64,000 nt of DNA from Betaproteobacteria bacterium (GCA_023266235.1 JAHFRL010000009.1:1-64000); one strand, 5' to 3'; positions 1-8,011 are shown, counted from the stretch's first letter. Numbers and translations: made by a program. The notes: generated by a model from the sequence alone, not told the origin.

Positions 1-141
1 ACCATCGTCGGTCCCACCGCGGCAGGTGCGGTGCTTGAGGATGTAAAGCGAGCCGTCGACGAAATGGTTATTGCCCTACTGTGGGGGCGCGAAGGCTTCA
101 GTATGAAAGCGTGGCGGCAGCAATGGGAAAATGTGAAGTAA
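1..141 (+). CDS. Partial 3' end of an unidentified gene
   Basis: A reading frame is open from the first base of the window and stops at a TAA at 139-141, giving 46 residues that would be the C-terminus of a protein starting outside the window. The peptide contains VGPTAAGAVLEDVKRAV and ends in ENVK. I do not recognise the family. The frame is short and could be open by chance in this GC-rich DNA, so this is only a possibility. Confidence 0.2.
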   Translation, partial: TIVGPTAAGAVLEDVKRAVDEMVIALLWGREGFSMKAWRQQWENVK

Positions 142-228
142 CGGTTTCCTTGACGAAATTCTCGCCCAAAAACCGCTCCCACCACGGTGCCGAGGTCAAT
201 ATTTCATTATTCATTGCCATTACTTTAG

Positions 229-395
229 TCAGCCCTTGCATATTTTCGATTTTCTCCACCGCAGCGATCTGATCGAACATCCGGCCCGCGCCTGCCACTG
301 AAGCTGCTGCGGTGACCGCGTTGAACTTCTCGTGCAGTTGCTTACGAGTCAAAGGCTGCTACGGCATGCCCGGTACGTATTGGGGGCTCTGCGTG
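229..395 (-). pseudogene. 3' fragment of an MmgE/PrpD-family gene
   Basis: About 165 bp read on the minus strand match the last part of the intact MmgE/PrpD gene at 2033-3397. Both encode a QLxEKFxAV stretch followed by MFDQIAAVEKIENM, and the DNA is nearly identical over long runs. The rest of the gene is missing: upstream (above about 400) the similarity ends, and the normal stop after the shared tail is lost, so the frame runs on into unrelated sequence. It is best read as the remnant of a tandem duplication of the 3' end of the neighbouring gene; a functional protein is very unlikely. Confidence 0.7.
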
Positions 396-489
396 AATTA
401 GCACCCTTTGAGGAAAGCCATCCAAGCTACATTTTTGTTTCTTGTTTCAAAACCTAGCCATAGGGCGCGGATTGTGGTAAATTTCACGC

Positions 490-711
490 ATGAAGCAGAT
501 TTCCGTCGCTGAGATTCTTCGTCTTCCGGTCTCGGAACGAATACGCCTGGTCGAGACGATCTGGAACAGCATTGCCGAAGTGCCGGAGACAGTCGAACTT
601 TCCGACGCGCACCGCGCGGAACTCGACCGCCGCCTCGCGGCATACGAAAAAGATCCTTCGCTCGGCTCCCCTTGGCCTGAGGTGCGCTCGCGCATCAGCC
701 GCGGCAAATAA
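490..711 (+). CDS. Addiction-module antitoxin (PF09720-like)
   Basis: A 73-residue protein beginning MKQISVAEILRLPVSERI, followed by VETIWNSIAE and a charged C-terminal half ending in SRG. The pattern 'eil.Lp..eRi.Lve.iW.sia' is typical of small antitoxins of the putative addiction module family, which pair with RelE/ParE toxins. The gene ends in TAA at 709-711 and the toxin gene starts 5 bases later, so the two are surely cotranscribed. By analogy with the family the antitoxin binds and blocks the toxin and may repress its own operon; no operator is obvious from inspection. Confidence 0.75.
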   Translation: MKQISVAEILRLPVSERIRLVETIWNSIAEVPETVELSDAHRAELDRRLAAYEKDPSLGSPWPEVRSRISRGK

Positions 712-716
712 GCCGC

Positions 717-1016
717 ATGTTGATCGTTCGGCCGGAGGCGGAAACCGATATATCCGAGGTCGGCGGCTGGTACGAAGATCAAGTTCCCGGACTCGGGGAA
801 GAATTTCTCAAAGCACTCGATGAGGTCTTTCTATCCATCGAGCAAAACCCGGGACTTTACGCGCGAGTGCATGGCGAACTTCGGCGCGCGCTCATGCCTC
901 GTTTCCCGTACGGCGTGTTTTATCTCCCACGCTCCGATCAAATCCTCATTTTCGCGGTACTGCATACCGCAAGAGACCCTCGTATCTGGAAACGACGGTC
1001 GCGCACCCGCCGTTGA
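717..1016 (+). CDS. RelE/ParE-family toxin
   Basis: A 99-residue protein with the RelE/ParE layout: N-terminal strand and helices (RPEAETDISEVGGWYEDQ, then EEFLKALDEVFLSIEQNP), a conserved RRALMPRFPYGVFY segment, and a C-terminal AVLHTARDP strand followed by basic residues. The family contains mRNA interferases (RelE) and gyrase inhibitors (ParE); the sequence alone does not decide which. It follows its antitoxin at 490-711 with 5 bases between them, and faces the Bug gene at 1052-2023 tail to tail. Confidence 0.75.
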   Translation: MLIVRPEAETDISEVGGWYEDQVPGLGEEFLKALDEVFLSIEQNPGLYARVHGELRRALMPRFPYGVFYLPRSDQILIFAVLHTARDPRIWKRRSRTRR

Positions 1017-1051
1017 CGCTGCTGGGCTTACCGCGTCGAATTTTTTGCGCC

Positions 1052-2023
1052 TCAGTCCGCGCGAATACCCGCCGTCTTCACGACCTTCGCCCACTTCGCC
1101 ATTTCAGCGGCGATGTAGGCGGCGAATTCTTCGGGCGTGTTGTCCATCGGTTCGGCGCCGATCGAATACAGGCGTTCGCGCGCGTCGGGCTCGCGCAGGG
1201 AGCGTGCGACCTCCGAATTCAACCGCAGTATGATTTCCCGCGGCGTGCCGGCCGGCGCGAGCAACCCGTACCAGGAGTTCACCTCGAAACCGGCGAGCCC
1301 CGATTCGGACATGGTCGGAATATCGGGTGCGCCCTGCCAGCGTTTGAGCGTGGTTACGCCGAGCGCGCGCAGCCGCCCTGCTTTCACGGCCGGCAAGCCG
1401 GTCACGATGCCGTCGAACATCATCGACAACTGGCCTCCCATTAACTCCGTGTGCGCCGGAGCGAGGCCCTTGTACGGCACGTGCGTGATCTTGATTCCGC
1501 CCATAAGCGTGAGCAGCTCGCCCGCAAAATGAGAGGCGGTGCCGTTGCCGGCGGAGCCGTAAATCAGCTGGTTCGGTCGCGTTTTCGCAAACGCGATCAA
1601 CTCCTTCACGGAATGCGCCGGAATCGAAGGGTGCACGACGAGCAGGTTGGCGATGGAGGCGAAGAGCAGGATAGGCGCGAAATCTTTCACGGCGTCGAAT
1701 GGCAGCTTGCTATACAAGCTTGGATTGACCGCGTGCGCAAACGCCGGCTCGAGCAGCGTGTAGCCGTCCGCCGGGGCTTTGGCGACGATCTCGGTCGCGA
1801 TGTTGCCGCCCGCGCCGGGGCGGATGTCGACGATGACCTGCTGCCCCCATTTTTCCGTGAGCTTCTGCGCGATCGTGCGCGCTGAAACGTCGCTCGGTCC
1901 GCCGGCCGCGAAGCCGACGACAAGCCGGATCGGTTTGCTCGGATACTGCTGCGCGACAACATCCGGCGCGGCCGCCAGCAGCAGCGCGACGGCAAGCATC
2001 GCGCAGACAAAAAATGACTTCAT
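1052..2023 (-). CDS. Bug/TctC-family periplasmic solute receptor
   Basis: 323 residues. A Sec signal peptide (about 1-24, ending VVAQ) precedes the family opening YPSKPIRLVVGFAAGG. Other family marks are the RPGAGGNIATEIVAKAPADG loop and a C-terminal TPEEFAAYIAAEMAKW helix. Such proteins bind carboxylated solutes for tripartite tricarboxylate transporters. A perfect AGGAGG ribosome site lies before the ATG. It follows the MmgE/PrpD gene by 9 bases, so the two form an operon and the ligand may be a substrate of that enzyme's pathway. No TctA/TctB membrane genes are nearby, so it must use a carrier encoded elsewhere or act as a sensor. Confidence 0.9.
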   Translation of the reverse strand: MKSFFVCAMLAVALLLAAAPDVVAQQYPSKPIRLVVGFAAGGPSDVSARTIAQKLTEKWGQQVIVDIRPGAGGNIATEIVAKAPADGYTLLEPAFAHAVNPSLYSKLPFDAVKDFAPILLFASIANLLVVHPSIPAHSVKELIAFAKTRPNQLIYGSAGNGTASHFAGELLTLMGGIKITHVPYKGLAPAHTELMGGQLSMMFDGIVTGLPAVKAGRLRALGVTTLKRWQGAPDIPTMSESGLAGFEVNSWYGLLAPAGTPREIILRLNSEVARSLREPDARERLYSIGAEPMDNTPEEFAAYIAAEMAKWAKVVKTAGIRAD

Positions 2024-2032
2024 TGTTCCTCC

Positions 2033-3397
2033 TTAAGCCAACCCTCGCATATTTTCGATTTTCTCCACTGCGGCGATCTGATCGAACATCCGCTCCGCGC
2101 CCGCCGCTGACGCTGCGGAGATGACCGCGTCGAATTTTTCGCGCAACTGCTCGCGCGTCAAAGGCTGCTGCGGCATTCCCGGAAAATACTGCTGCTCCCG
2201 GGTAAATTCGCTTCCATCTTTCAGTTTCACGCTGACGCGGCTCGCGAGCGGGTTCGAAGCGTCGGTTTCCTTGCGCAGCTCGACCTTGACCTTGCGGGCG
2301 AGCGCGCGGACCCTGGGATCGTCGCGAGACTCCTCGGAAAACACGTTCGGGTCGCGCGGATCGCAGTAGAACGCGAGCGCGACGCAGAACGGCGTCGAGT
2401 ACTGCGCCATCGTCATGTCCTGCGGCTCGGGAATGTCGTGGTGGCTCACCATTTTTTCGCTGCCCGCGACCGTGATCGATGCAATGTCGTCTCCCGAAAT
2501 ATCGTGCCTGGCTTTGAGTTCCAACACCGCGGTGACCGGCACATGCGCCGAGACGTGGCAGGAGTAGCGCTTGAACGTAAGCTTGAGCAGGTTCCAGGTT
2601 TCGCCGAGACCGGCGGTAAAGCGTTTCGCATCGCCGTCGCGGCAAAACACGTTGAGATAACCGAACTTGCCGTCGAGCACCGTCGCCGGGCCGCTGAAGC
2701 CGTTCTTCGCGAGCGTCGCCGCGAGCACGCCTGACTCGGCCGCGCGCCCGAGGTGCAGCCGCTTCACCATGCCGCCGCCTCCTTTGGAAAATTCGAGCAA
2801 TCCCGCGCACAGCGATCCCGCTATGCCGAGCGCATCGGTCATCTGCCCGGCGTTGAGCTTCAGCAGCCGTCCCGCCGCGACCGCGCCGCCGAACGCTCCC
2901 GTCACTCCCGGCGCGTGGAAACCGATTTTTTCGCTCGACTGCCTCGACGCATCGCCGATGCGGTGCATGACCTCGCCCGCCGCGACGAATGCGGTGATGA
3001 ATTCCTTGCCGCTCGCGCCGATTTCCTGCGCGACCGCAAGCCCCGGCGCCGTGAGCGACGCACCCGGATGCACGCCGACGCTGGGCTGCACCAGGCTGTC
3101 CATCTCGAACGCGTGCGCGAGCGCGCCGTTCGCGAGCGCGGCGCAAGGCGCATGCACCTTGAGCGGCGTGCCGAGTATCGCGCACGCGCCGCCCTTGCCG
3201 TACTGCCCGGCGTAAGCGATGATGATCTTGCTCCACGGCAGCGTGGCTCCGTAAGTGCACGCCGCGACCGTGTCGATCACGCAATCCTTCGCGCGCTCGA
3301 TCACGGCGGAAGGAATGCTCTCGTATCGCAGCCCGGTCGCGAATTCGGCCAGCACCTGTGCTGCGGTCGTCACGCTTTTCGCATTGCCGATGTCCAT
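2033..3397 (-). CDS. MmgE/PrpD-family dehydratase-like protein
   Basis: 454 residues from the ATG at 3397, preceded by AGGA; a longer open frame runs to 3496 but passes through a repeat and gives too long an N-terminus. The sequence has MmgE/PrpD hallmarks: an N-terminal helical segment (ERAKDCVIDTVAACTYGA), HAFEMDS, HPGASLTAPGLAVAQ, and a C-terminal alpha/beta domain with TREQLREKFDAV. Characterised members include 2-methylcitrate dehydratase, cis-aconitate decarboxylase and iminodisuccinate epimerase-type enzymes; the exact substrate cannot be told here. No 2-methylcitrate-cycle genes are adjacent, so I do not call it PrpD proper. It is cotranscribed with the Bug receptor at 1052-2023. Confidence 0.85.
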   Translation of the reverse strand: MDIGNAKSVTTAAQVLAEFATGLRYESIPSAVIERAKDCVIDTVAACTYGATLPWSKIIIAYAGQYGKGGACAILGTPLKVHAPCAALANGALAHAFEMDSLVQPSVGVHPGASLTAPGLAVAQEIGASGKEFITAFVAAGEVMHRIGDASRQSSEKIGFHAPGVTGAFGGAVAAGRLLKLNAGQMTDALGIAGSLCAGLLEFSKGGGGMVKRLHLGRAAESGVLAATLAKNGFSGPATVLDGKFGYLNVFCRDGDAKRFTAGLGETWNLLKLTFKRYSCHVSAHVPVTAVLELKARHDISGDDIASITVAGSEKMVSHHDIPEPQDMTMAQYSTPFCVALAFYCDPRDPNVFSEESRDDPRVRALARKVKVELRKETDASNPLASRVSVKLKDGSEFTREQQYFPGMPQQPLTREQLREKFDAVISAASAAGAERMFDQIAAVEKIENMRGLA

Positions 3398-3477
3398 GTC
3401 AGAGTCCTGCGTCCGGTTGCGATCCCGGATTATTTCATTCTTCGGCATGCATGGGAAATTTGCCGGAAATCGCTTTC

Positions 3478-3555
3478 GGCAGTCGGCGATCGGCAAACCA
3501 GAGCGGCAGCGCCGCCATGAAGAAGCTGAACGCTGAATGCCGACCGCTCACAGCC
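3478..3555. repeat. Inverted arms of ~7-bp imperfect repeat
   Basis: Between the divergent MmgE/PrpD and CapA genes, 3478-3498 (GGCAGTCGGCGATCGGC core) and 3525-3555 (reverse complement reads AGCGGTCGGCATTCAGCG) contain spaced GTCGGC/TCAGC units with a period near 7, in opposite orientation around a core of about 26 bases. This resembles the other short-period arms in this window (6523-6599, 12755-12908). Confidence 0.45.
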
Positions 3556-3573
3556 AACAATCCCGGCTTTCGC

Positions 3574-3579
3574 TATAAT
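3574..3579 (+). promoter_or_regulatory. Candidate -10 box for the CapA gene
   Basis: A perfect TATAAT lies 111 bases upstream of the CapA start codon in the divergent spacer. No good -35 hexamer is seen 16-18 bases upstream (CAGCCA is the nearest), so this is a partial promoter call only. Confidence 0.35.
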
Positions 3580-3689
3580 CGCGGTTATTCGAGACAGCTC
3601 GCGCTGCTCGAATAATTGACCGGATACGAACGGACGCAGGCGCCGTTCAATCCGGCGTTCCCCGTAGGACATCGGACAGGAATCTCAGC

Positions 3690-4736
3690 ATGCCGCTAAA
3701 AATAATCCTGACCGGCGACGTCAATCTGATGAACGTCACCGATGCCGCCGCGCCGTTTGCGCGCCTCGCGTCCGAGTTGCGCGCCGCTGACGTCGTCTTC
3801 AGCAACCTCGAATGCTGCCTGTACGATCCGCCGCACGGCCACGCGGTCGAGAGCGAAGGCTTTTACGCCGATGCGGCGATCGGCGGCGAAGCATTGAAAC
3901 GCGCCGGCATCCAGGCGGTCGGCATCGCCAACAACGTCAACTACGGCGAAGCCGCGATCACGGCGTCGATCGCGCGGCTCGATGAATTGGGCATACGTCA
4001 CGCCGGAGCCGGCGCGAACCGCGCGGCGGCGCGCGCGCCGGTGTTGCTCGAGCGCGGCGGCGTGCGCGTCGGTTTTCTGCAGCGCACTTCGGTGTACTGG
4101 CCGACCAATCACGAAGCAGGAGAGCACGCGGCCGGGGTCGCGGTCATCCGCGGCCACACCGCCTACCAGTTGCCGCTGCACAAGACGCGTCCCGAGATTC
4201 CACCGTGCAATCGTCCCGGCTTGCCGCCGATCATCGTGACCTGGGCCGACCCGCAATATCTGCAGTGGTTCAAGGACGACGTCGCGGCGCTGCGCGCGAA
4301 GGCCGATATCGTCGTCGCGTCATGCCATTGGGGGCTGCATCAGGAAGTGCTGCAGTACATGACCGAGATCGCGCACGCGGCGATCGATGCCGGCGCGGAC
4401 ATCGTCATCGGCCACGGGCCGCACTTCTCGCTGCCGGTCGAAGTTTACAAGAGCAAGCCGATTTTCTACGGGCTCGGCAATTTTTCGTTTCATACCGGCC
4501 ACGGCGGCCGCAAGCACGGCGACTGGGTCGGCATGCTCGCGCGCATCGCGCTCGAGGGCAAAGCGGTGCACAGCGCGACGTTCCAGTTCGTGCGGCACAA
4601 CGACGCCAACGAAACCGTGCCGTGCGCGCTTGACCACGAACGCGCGATGCTCGATGACATCACGAAGCGCAGCGCTCCGTTCGGGACCAAGCTCACGCCG
4701 CGAGGCGACGAAGTCGCGATTGCCCTAAAGAATTGA
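3690..4736 (+). CDS. CapA-family metallophosphatase-like protein
   Basis: 348 residues with the CapA/PgsA fold order: ILTGDVNLMN near the N-terminus, SNLECCLYDPP, IANNVNYGE, then CHWGLHQEVLQYM, GADIVIGHGPH and FYGLGNFSFH. These are the metal-ligand motifs of the CapA family, related to calcineurin-like phosphoesterases and first known from poly-gamma-glutamate export in Bacillus. There is no signal peptide and no polyglutamate synthase (CapB/C) nearby, so a role in capsule formation should not be assumed; standalone CapA-like proteins are common and mostly uncharacterised. The gene is alone on its strand here. Confidence 0.8.
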   Translation: MPLKIILTGDVNLMNVTDAAAPFARLASELRAADVVFSNLECCLYDPPHGHAVESEGFYADAAIGGEALKRAGIQAVGIANNVNYGEAAITASIARLDELGIRHAGAGANRAAARAPVLLERGGVRVGFLQRTSVYWPTNHEAGEHAAGVAVIRGHTAYQLPLHKTRPEIPPCNRPGLPPIIVTWADPQYLQWFKDDVAALRAKADIVVASCHWGLHQEVLQYMTEIAHAAIDAGADIVIGHGPHFSLPVEVYKSKPIFYGLGNFSFHTGHGGRKHGDWVGMLARIALEGKAVHSATFQFVRHNDANETVPCALDHERAMLDDITKRSAPFGTKLTPRGDEVAIALKN

Positions 4737-4737
4737 A

Positions 4738-4779
4738 GCAACCGCCGATGAACGCGGATAAACGCCGATGAAAATCAAG
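4738..4779. repeat. 10-bp-period spacer repeat (single arm)
   Basis: Just after the CapA stop, CCGATGAACG-type units recur about every 10 bases (CCGCCGATGAACGCGG, then ATAAACGCCGATGAAAAT). The same units appear at 29398-29500 and 58703-58860, where they form two inverted arms; here only one arm is seen. Confidence 0.6.
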
Positions 4780-4795
4780 AACAGGGAGTAATTCC

Positions 4796-4816
4796 CCTCT
4801 CGTCTCTCGCCGCTCA
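4796..4816. repeat. CCTCTCN heptamer array, 3 units
   Basis: Three consecutive 7-base units (CCTCTCG, TCTCTCG, CCGCTCA). The last unit supplies the stop codon (TCA on the plus strand, TGA on the minus strand) of the small gene at 4814-5056. The same unit makes arrays at 6565-6599 and 33524-33551. Confidence 0.55.
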
Positions 4817-5056
4817 GCAGTGCCGCGCGCGCGGATGGGTATGCGCAAACGCGGCATACATCTGCCGCGCCCCCCGCAGCACGCCGGCCCGGAGCGCGCG
4901 CGCAGCCGCAGCGAACATCGCGGCAATTGCGGCATTGCGCGCGTGGTGCGCATCGCGGACGAGCCGCTCCATTCGGTGCGGGTCGCGCATGACTTCCTCG
5001 TAAGTAAGGACAGGACCTTGTTGCACAGCGGTCGGCGTTGCGTGTTGCCGATTCAT
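4814..5056 (-). CDS. Small hypothetical protein downstream of DUF2917 gene
   Basis: 80 residues beginning MNRQHATPTAVQQGPVL, rich in alanine and arginine with a possible amphipathic helix (AAIAAMFAAAARALRAGVL). Its ATG overlaps the stop of the DUF2917 gene by 4 bases (ATGA at 5053-5056) and a GGAGA ribosome site lies just upstream inside that gene, so the two are translationally coupled. I do not recognise the family. The stop codon falls inside the heptamer array at 4796-4816. Confidence 0.6.
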   Translation of the reverse strand: MNRQHATPTAVQQGPVLTYEEVMRDPHRMERLVRDAHHARNAAIAAMFAAAARALRAGVLRGARQMYAAFAHTHPRARHC

Positions 5057-5445
5057 GATGGTCTCCTTGATTGCAGCAGGTAAAGGCGCGAGGTCGCGAG
5101 CCAGCGCGCGATTGCGCCTGGGTGCCGCGGCGCCGGCCGCATCACCAGCGCCGTGCGTTGAAGCCAGCGCTCCAGCATTCCGTCGTATCGCGGCACGGGC
5201 CGTGTCACCACGAGCGTGCCCGGGCCTTCCACGACGGTCACCAGCGTCACGCCGTCGCGGTTCACGGTGAAGTCCTCGCCGGCGCCCACCAAGTGGTCCG
5301 CACTGTCGCCTTCCTGCGTGATCCACAAGGTGCCGCGCAGGCTGCGCACCCGGGCACCGCGCGCGTCCGTGAGCGGCAGCGCCTCGTAGCGCCCGAGCTC
5401 GAACGGCTTGCCATAGCTCTTGAAAGCAGAATTCGCATGTTCCAT
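5053..5445 (-). CDS. DUF2917-domain protein
   Basis: 130 residues from the ATG at 5445, preceded by a clear GGAAAGGA ribosome site; the longer open frame to 5556 lacks one. The segment RVRSLRGTLWITQEGDSADH, followed by LVGAGEDFTVNRDGVTLV, matches the DUF2917 pattern, a small cupin-like domain of unknown function found mainly in Betaproteobacteria. It is divergent from the LysR gene at 5568 with 122 bases between the starts, and coupled to a small downstream gene. This arrangement suggests the LysR protein controls this pair, as is usual for divergent LysR targets. Confidence 0.7.
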   Translation of the reverse strand: MEHANSAFKSYGKPFELGRYEALPLTDARGARVRSLRGTLWITQEGDSADHLVGAGEDFTVNRDGVTLVTVVEGPGTLVVTRPVPRYDGMLERWLQRTALVMRPAPRHPGAIARWLATSRLYLLQSRRPS

Positions 5446-5567
5446 AATGGATTCCTTTCCAGCATGTATGTCACGGCCGAGGGGCCGGCGCTGCATGCCT
5501 GCAAATATGCAATTTTCGCAGAATGCGGACAAACGATCATTTTGCGGGTTATGCATGAGAAATACGC

Positions 5568-6527
5568 ATGAATAAACGGCGCGATCTGCCCAATCTGGAC
5601 CTGTTGCGGGGGTTCGAGGCCGCGGCGCGGCACCTGTCCTTCACGAAGGCGGGGACGGAACTCTTCCTTACCCAGTCGGCGATCAGCCGCCAGGTGCAGG
5701 CGCTTGAGCAGCAGCTCGGCGTGCCGCTATTTCAGCGCCGCACGCGCGCGCTGCTGCTGACCGACGCGGGCCAGCGCTACTACCGCGCGGTGAGCGAGAC
5801 GCTGGCGCGGCTGCGCGAAGCGACGGCGCGGCTGGCCGCCGAGCAGGCTTCCGGCGCGCTCACCGTCACCTCCACGGTATCTTTCACCTCGCTATGGCTG
5901 GTGCCGCGGCTGGCGGATTTCCAGCGCCGCCATCCGGACATCACGGTGCGCATCGTTGCCGACAACACGCTGCAGGACCTGCAGCGCGAGCGGCTCGACG
6001 TGGCGGTCCGCTACACCACCCGCCAGCGCGCGGGCGCGGGGGCGGTGAAACTGTTCGGCGAGCGCATGGTGCCGGTATGCAGCCCGCGGCTGCTCGCGCA
6101 CGCGCCGCTCGAGCGCCCCGCCGACCTGGACAAATTCGTGCTGCTGCATTTCGACGACCTCGAGGGTCAGGCGCCTTGGCTGTCGTGGAACGTGTGGTTC
6201 GAGGTCATGCAGATGCAGCCGGTAAAGGGCGCCGGCGCACTGCGCTTCAGTCACTACGACCAGATGATCCGCGCCGCGATCGACGGCCAGGGCGTGGCGC
6301 TTGGGCGCGTGCCGCTGGTGGAAGAACAAATCCGCGTCGGCGCGCTGGCGACGCCGCTCAAGGCAAGCCGCTATGCGGCACCCGCGGCGGACCGCGCCTA
6401 CTGGGTAATGGTGTCGCCGCTGGCGGCGGGACGACGCGAAGCCGCAACGTTCGTGGATTGGGTGCGCGAGCAGGCCGGTGCGCCGCCGCCGCAGGGCGAT
6501 CAGGTGGCGGTCGATCTGAAAGGATGA
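5568..6527 (+). CDS. LysR-family transcriptional regulator (GcvA-like)
   Basis: 319 residues. An N-terminal winged helix-turn-helix (about 8-67: LRGFEAAARHLSFTKAGTEL, then TQSAISRQVQALEQQLGVPL) is followed by a type 2 periplasmic-binding-like effector domain from about residue 95. The wording DLLRGFEAAARHLSF is typical of the GcvA-like subgroup. It is transcribed away from the DUF2917 gene pair, with the shared 122-base spacer as the likely operator region. Its TGA stop at 6525-6527 lies within the first unit of the GATGANN heptamer array. Confidence 0.9.
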   Translation: MNKRRDLPNLDLLRGFEAAARHLSFTKAGTELFLTQSAISRQVQALEQQLGVPLFQRRTRALLLTDAGQRYYRAVSETLARLREATARLAAEQASGALTVTSTVSFTSLWLVPRLADFQRRHPDITVRIVADNTLQDLQRERLDVAVRYTTRQRAGAGAVKLFGERMVPVCSPRLLAHAPLERPADLDKFVLLHFDDLEGQAPWLSWNVWFEVMQMQPVKGAGALRFSHYDQMIRAAIDGQGVALGRVPLVEEQIRVGALATPLKASRYAAPAADRAYWVMVSPLAAGRREAATFVDWVREQAGAPPPQGDQVAVDLKG

Positions 6528-6557
6528 AGGATGAGGGATGAGCGATGAAGGATGAAA
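6523..6557. repeat. GATGANN heptamer array, 5 perfect-period units
   Basis: Five uninterrupted 7-base units: GATGAAG, GATGAGG, GATGAGC, GATGAAG, GATGAAA. The first contains the stop codon of the LysR gene. It is followed after 7 bases by a second array on 6565-6599. Confidence 0.85.
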
Positions 6558-6564
6558 GGCTAGT

Positions 6565-6599
6565 CCTCTCACCTCTCCCCTCTCTCCTCTCGCCTCTCA
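6565..6599. repeat. CCTCTCN heptamer array, 5 perfect-period units
   Basis: Five uninterrupted 7-base units: CCTCTCA, CCTCTCC, CCTCTCT, CCTCTCG, CCTCTCA. The last unit contains the stop codon of the minus-strand PaaK-like gene (6597-6599). The whole spacer between these convergent genes is therefore made of two arrays plus a short joint. Confidence 0.85.
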
Positions 6600-8003
6600 A
6601 GAACATTTCCTGCGGTCGAGCAAGCGCTTGATCTTTGAGGTCTGCGAGGTGCCCGTATATTGGTCGAGCCCGCCCTTAGCGGCCGGATTGACGGTGACGC
6701 GCACGCCAAGCACCTCCTTCATGCGCCGCTCGAGATCGGTCTTGACCGCCGCGCGATCCGCCGCCGGATCGATCACTTCGACCATCACCGTCATCTCGTC
6801 GGTTGCGGCCTCGCCCACGCGGTCGACGAAACAGAAAAACTCGCCATTGGTGCGGCGGTCGCCGGCCACCACCGCGCCGACCGCTTCGGGAAAGACATTC
6901 ACGCCGCGCAGCTTCACCATGTTGTCGCTGCGCCCGAAGATGCGCGCGAGCCGGCGCAGGGTGCCGCCGCACGCGCAGATTCCGGGAACGTAGGCCGAGA
7001 TATCGTTCACATTGAAGCGTATCTGCGGGGCGCCGTACTTGTAGAGCGTGGTGATATACACGGTGCCCTGCTCTCCCTCGGCAAGAATGCGGCCGGACTC
7101 CGGATCGGCGATCTCGAGAATGTAGGCGTCCTCCTGGACGTGCATGCCCGACTGGCGCTCGCATTCGGCCGCCATCATGCCGCTCTCATGCGTGCCGTAC
7201 GCGTCGAAACACGGCGCGCCCCACAGGTCCTCGATCCGGCGCCGATCCTCCATGCCAAGATGCGTGCCGATGAGCCTGATGCCGAGGCTCTTCGGATCGA
7301 TCCCCATCTCGTCTCTCGCCGTGAGCGCCATGTGCCGCAAATACGACGGGAAGCCGAGGATGACGCTGATGCCCCAAGCCTGCGCGATCTCGATCTGGCG
7401 GCGCGTCGGCGTGGTCGCGCCGCCGCCGGTCATGACCGGCACCGCGCCGGAATAACGCCACAACGCTTCGCGCGGCGCCGCCGCGCCGTTGGAAAGACCC
7501 AGCGCGTAAGTCACCAGCACCATATCGCCGGGCCGAATTCCATGCAATGCGAAGCGGCGTCCGCCCATGATCGCCATGGTTTCGCGGTCCCGCGGCGCAT
7601 AGAGCATCGGGCGCGGCAGTCCGGTCGTGCCGCCGCTCGTTTGCAGCACGAGCGGCATGCGCTTGCCGTCCGCCGGCGAAATTCCCATGAAATCGCCGAA
7701 CGGCGGGTTGCGCTCGATGCTCGCGCGGATGTGGTGGACGTCGTACGGCGGGATTTTCTGCAGATCATCGAGCCCGCGGATGTCGCCGGGCTCCATCCCG
7801 GCAGCGCGCCAGTGGCGCTGGAAGAACGGGATCTCCCAGCCGCGCCGCATGGTCTCCAGGAACCGCCGTTCCTGCAACGTGCGCAGTTCATCCCGCGACA
7901 CGCGGAAGGTAGTACGGAAATAGTCCGGCGGCGGCGGAAACTCCCGCGCCAGTTCTTCGAAATCGAGCGCGCGCCAGTACCAGGGGATAGCTTCGGCGTG
8001 CAT
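6597..8003 (-). CDS. PaaK-like phenylacetate-CoA ligase family protein
   Basis: 468 residues from the ATG at 8003. The sequence is an AMP-forming acyl-CoA ligase of the PaaK type: LQTSGGTTGLPRPMLYAP is the ATP/phosphate loop, AYGTHESGMMAAECE the adenine-binding motif, and GRSDNMVKLRGVNVFPEAV the hinge to the C-terminal domain. It probably activates an aromatic or other organic acid as a CoA thioester; the acid cannot be told. A GTG at 8015 overlapping the SDR stop (GTGA) is an alternative start that would add four residues. It lies 8 bases after the SDR gene and is the last gene of the receptor-amidohydrolase-SDR-ligase operon. Confidence 0.85.
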   Translation of the reverse strand: MHAEAIPWYWRALDFEELAREFPPPPDYFRTTFRVSRDELRTLQERRFLETMRRGWEIPFFQRHWRAAGMEPGDIRGLDDLQKIPPYDVHHIRASIERNPPFGDFMGISPADGKRMPLVLQTSGGTTGLPRPMLYAPRDRETMAIMGGRRFALHGIRPGDMVLVTYALGLSNGAAAPREALWRYSGAVPVMTGGGATTPTRRQIEIAQAWGISVILGFPSYLRHMALTARDEMGIDPKSLGIRLIGTHLGMEDRRRIEDLWGAPCFDAYGTHESGMMAAECERQSGMHVQEDAYILEIADPESGRILAEGEQGTVYITTLYKYGAPQIRFNVNDISAYVPGICACGGTLRRLARIFGRSDNMVKLRGVNVFPEAVGAVVAGDRRTNGEFFCFVDRVGEAATDEMTVMVEVIDPAADRAAVKTDLERRMKEVLGVRVTVNPAAKGGLDQYTGTSQTSKIKRLLDRRKCS

Positions 8004-8011
8004 CCCGGATT

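Noticed and set aside
2033..3397. 2-methylcitrate dehydratase PrpD
   Set aside because: The family is broad and no prpB, prpC or acn genes lie nearby, so only the family name is given.
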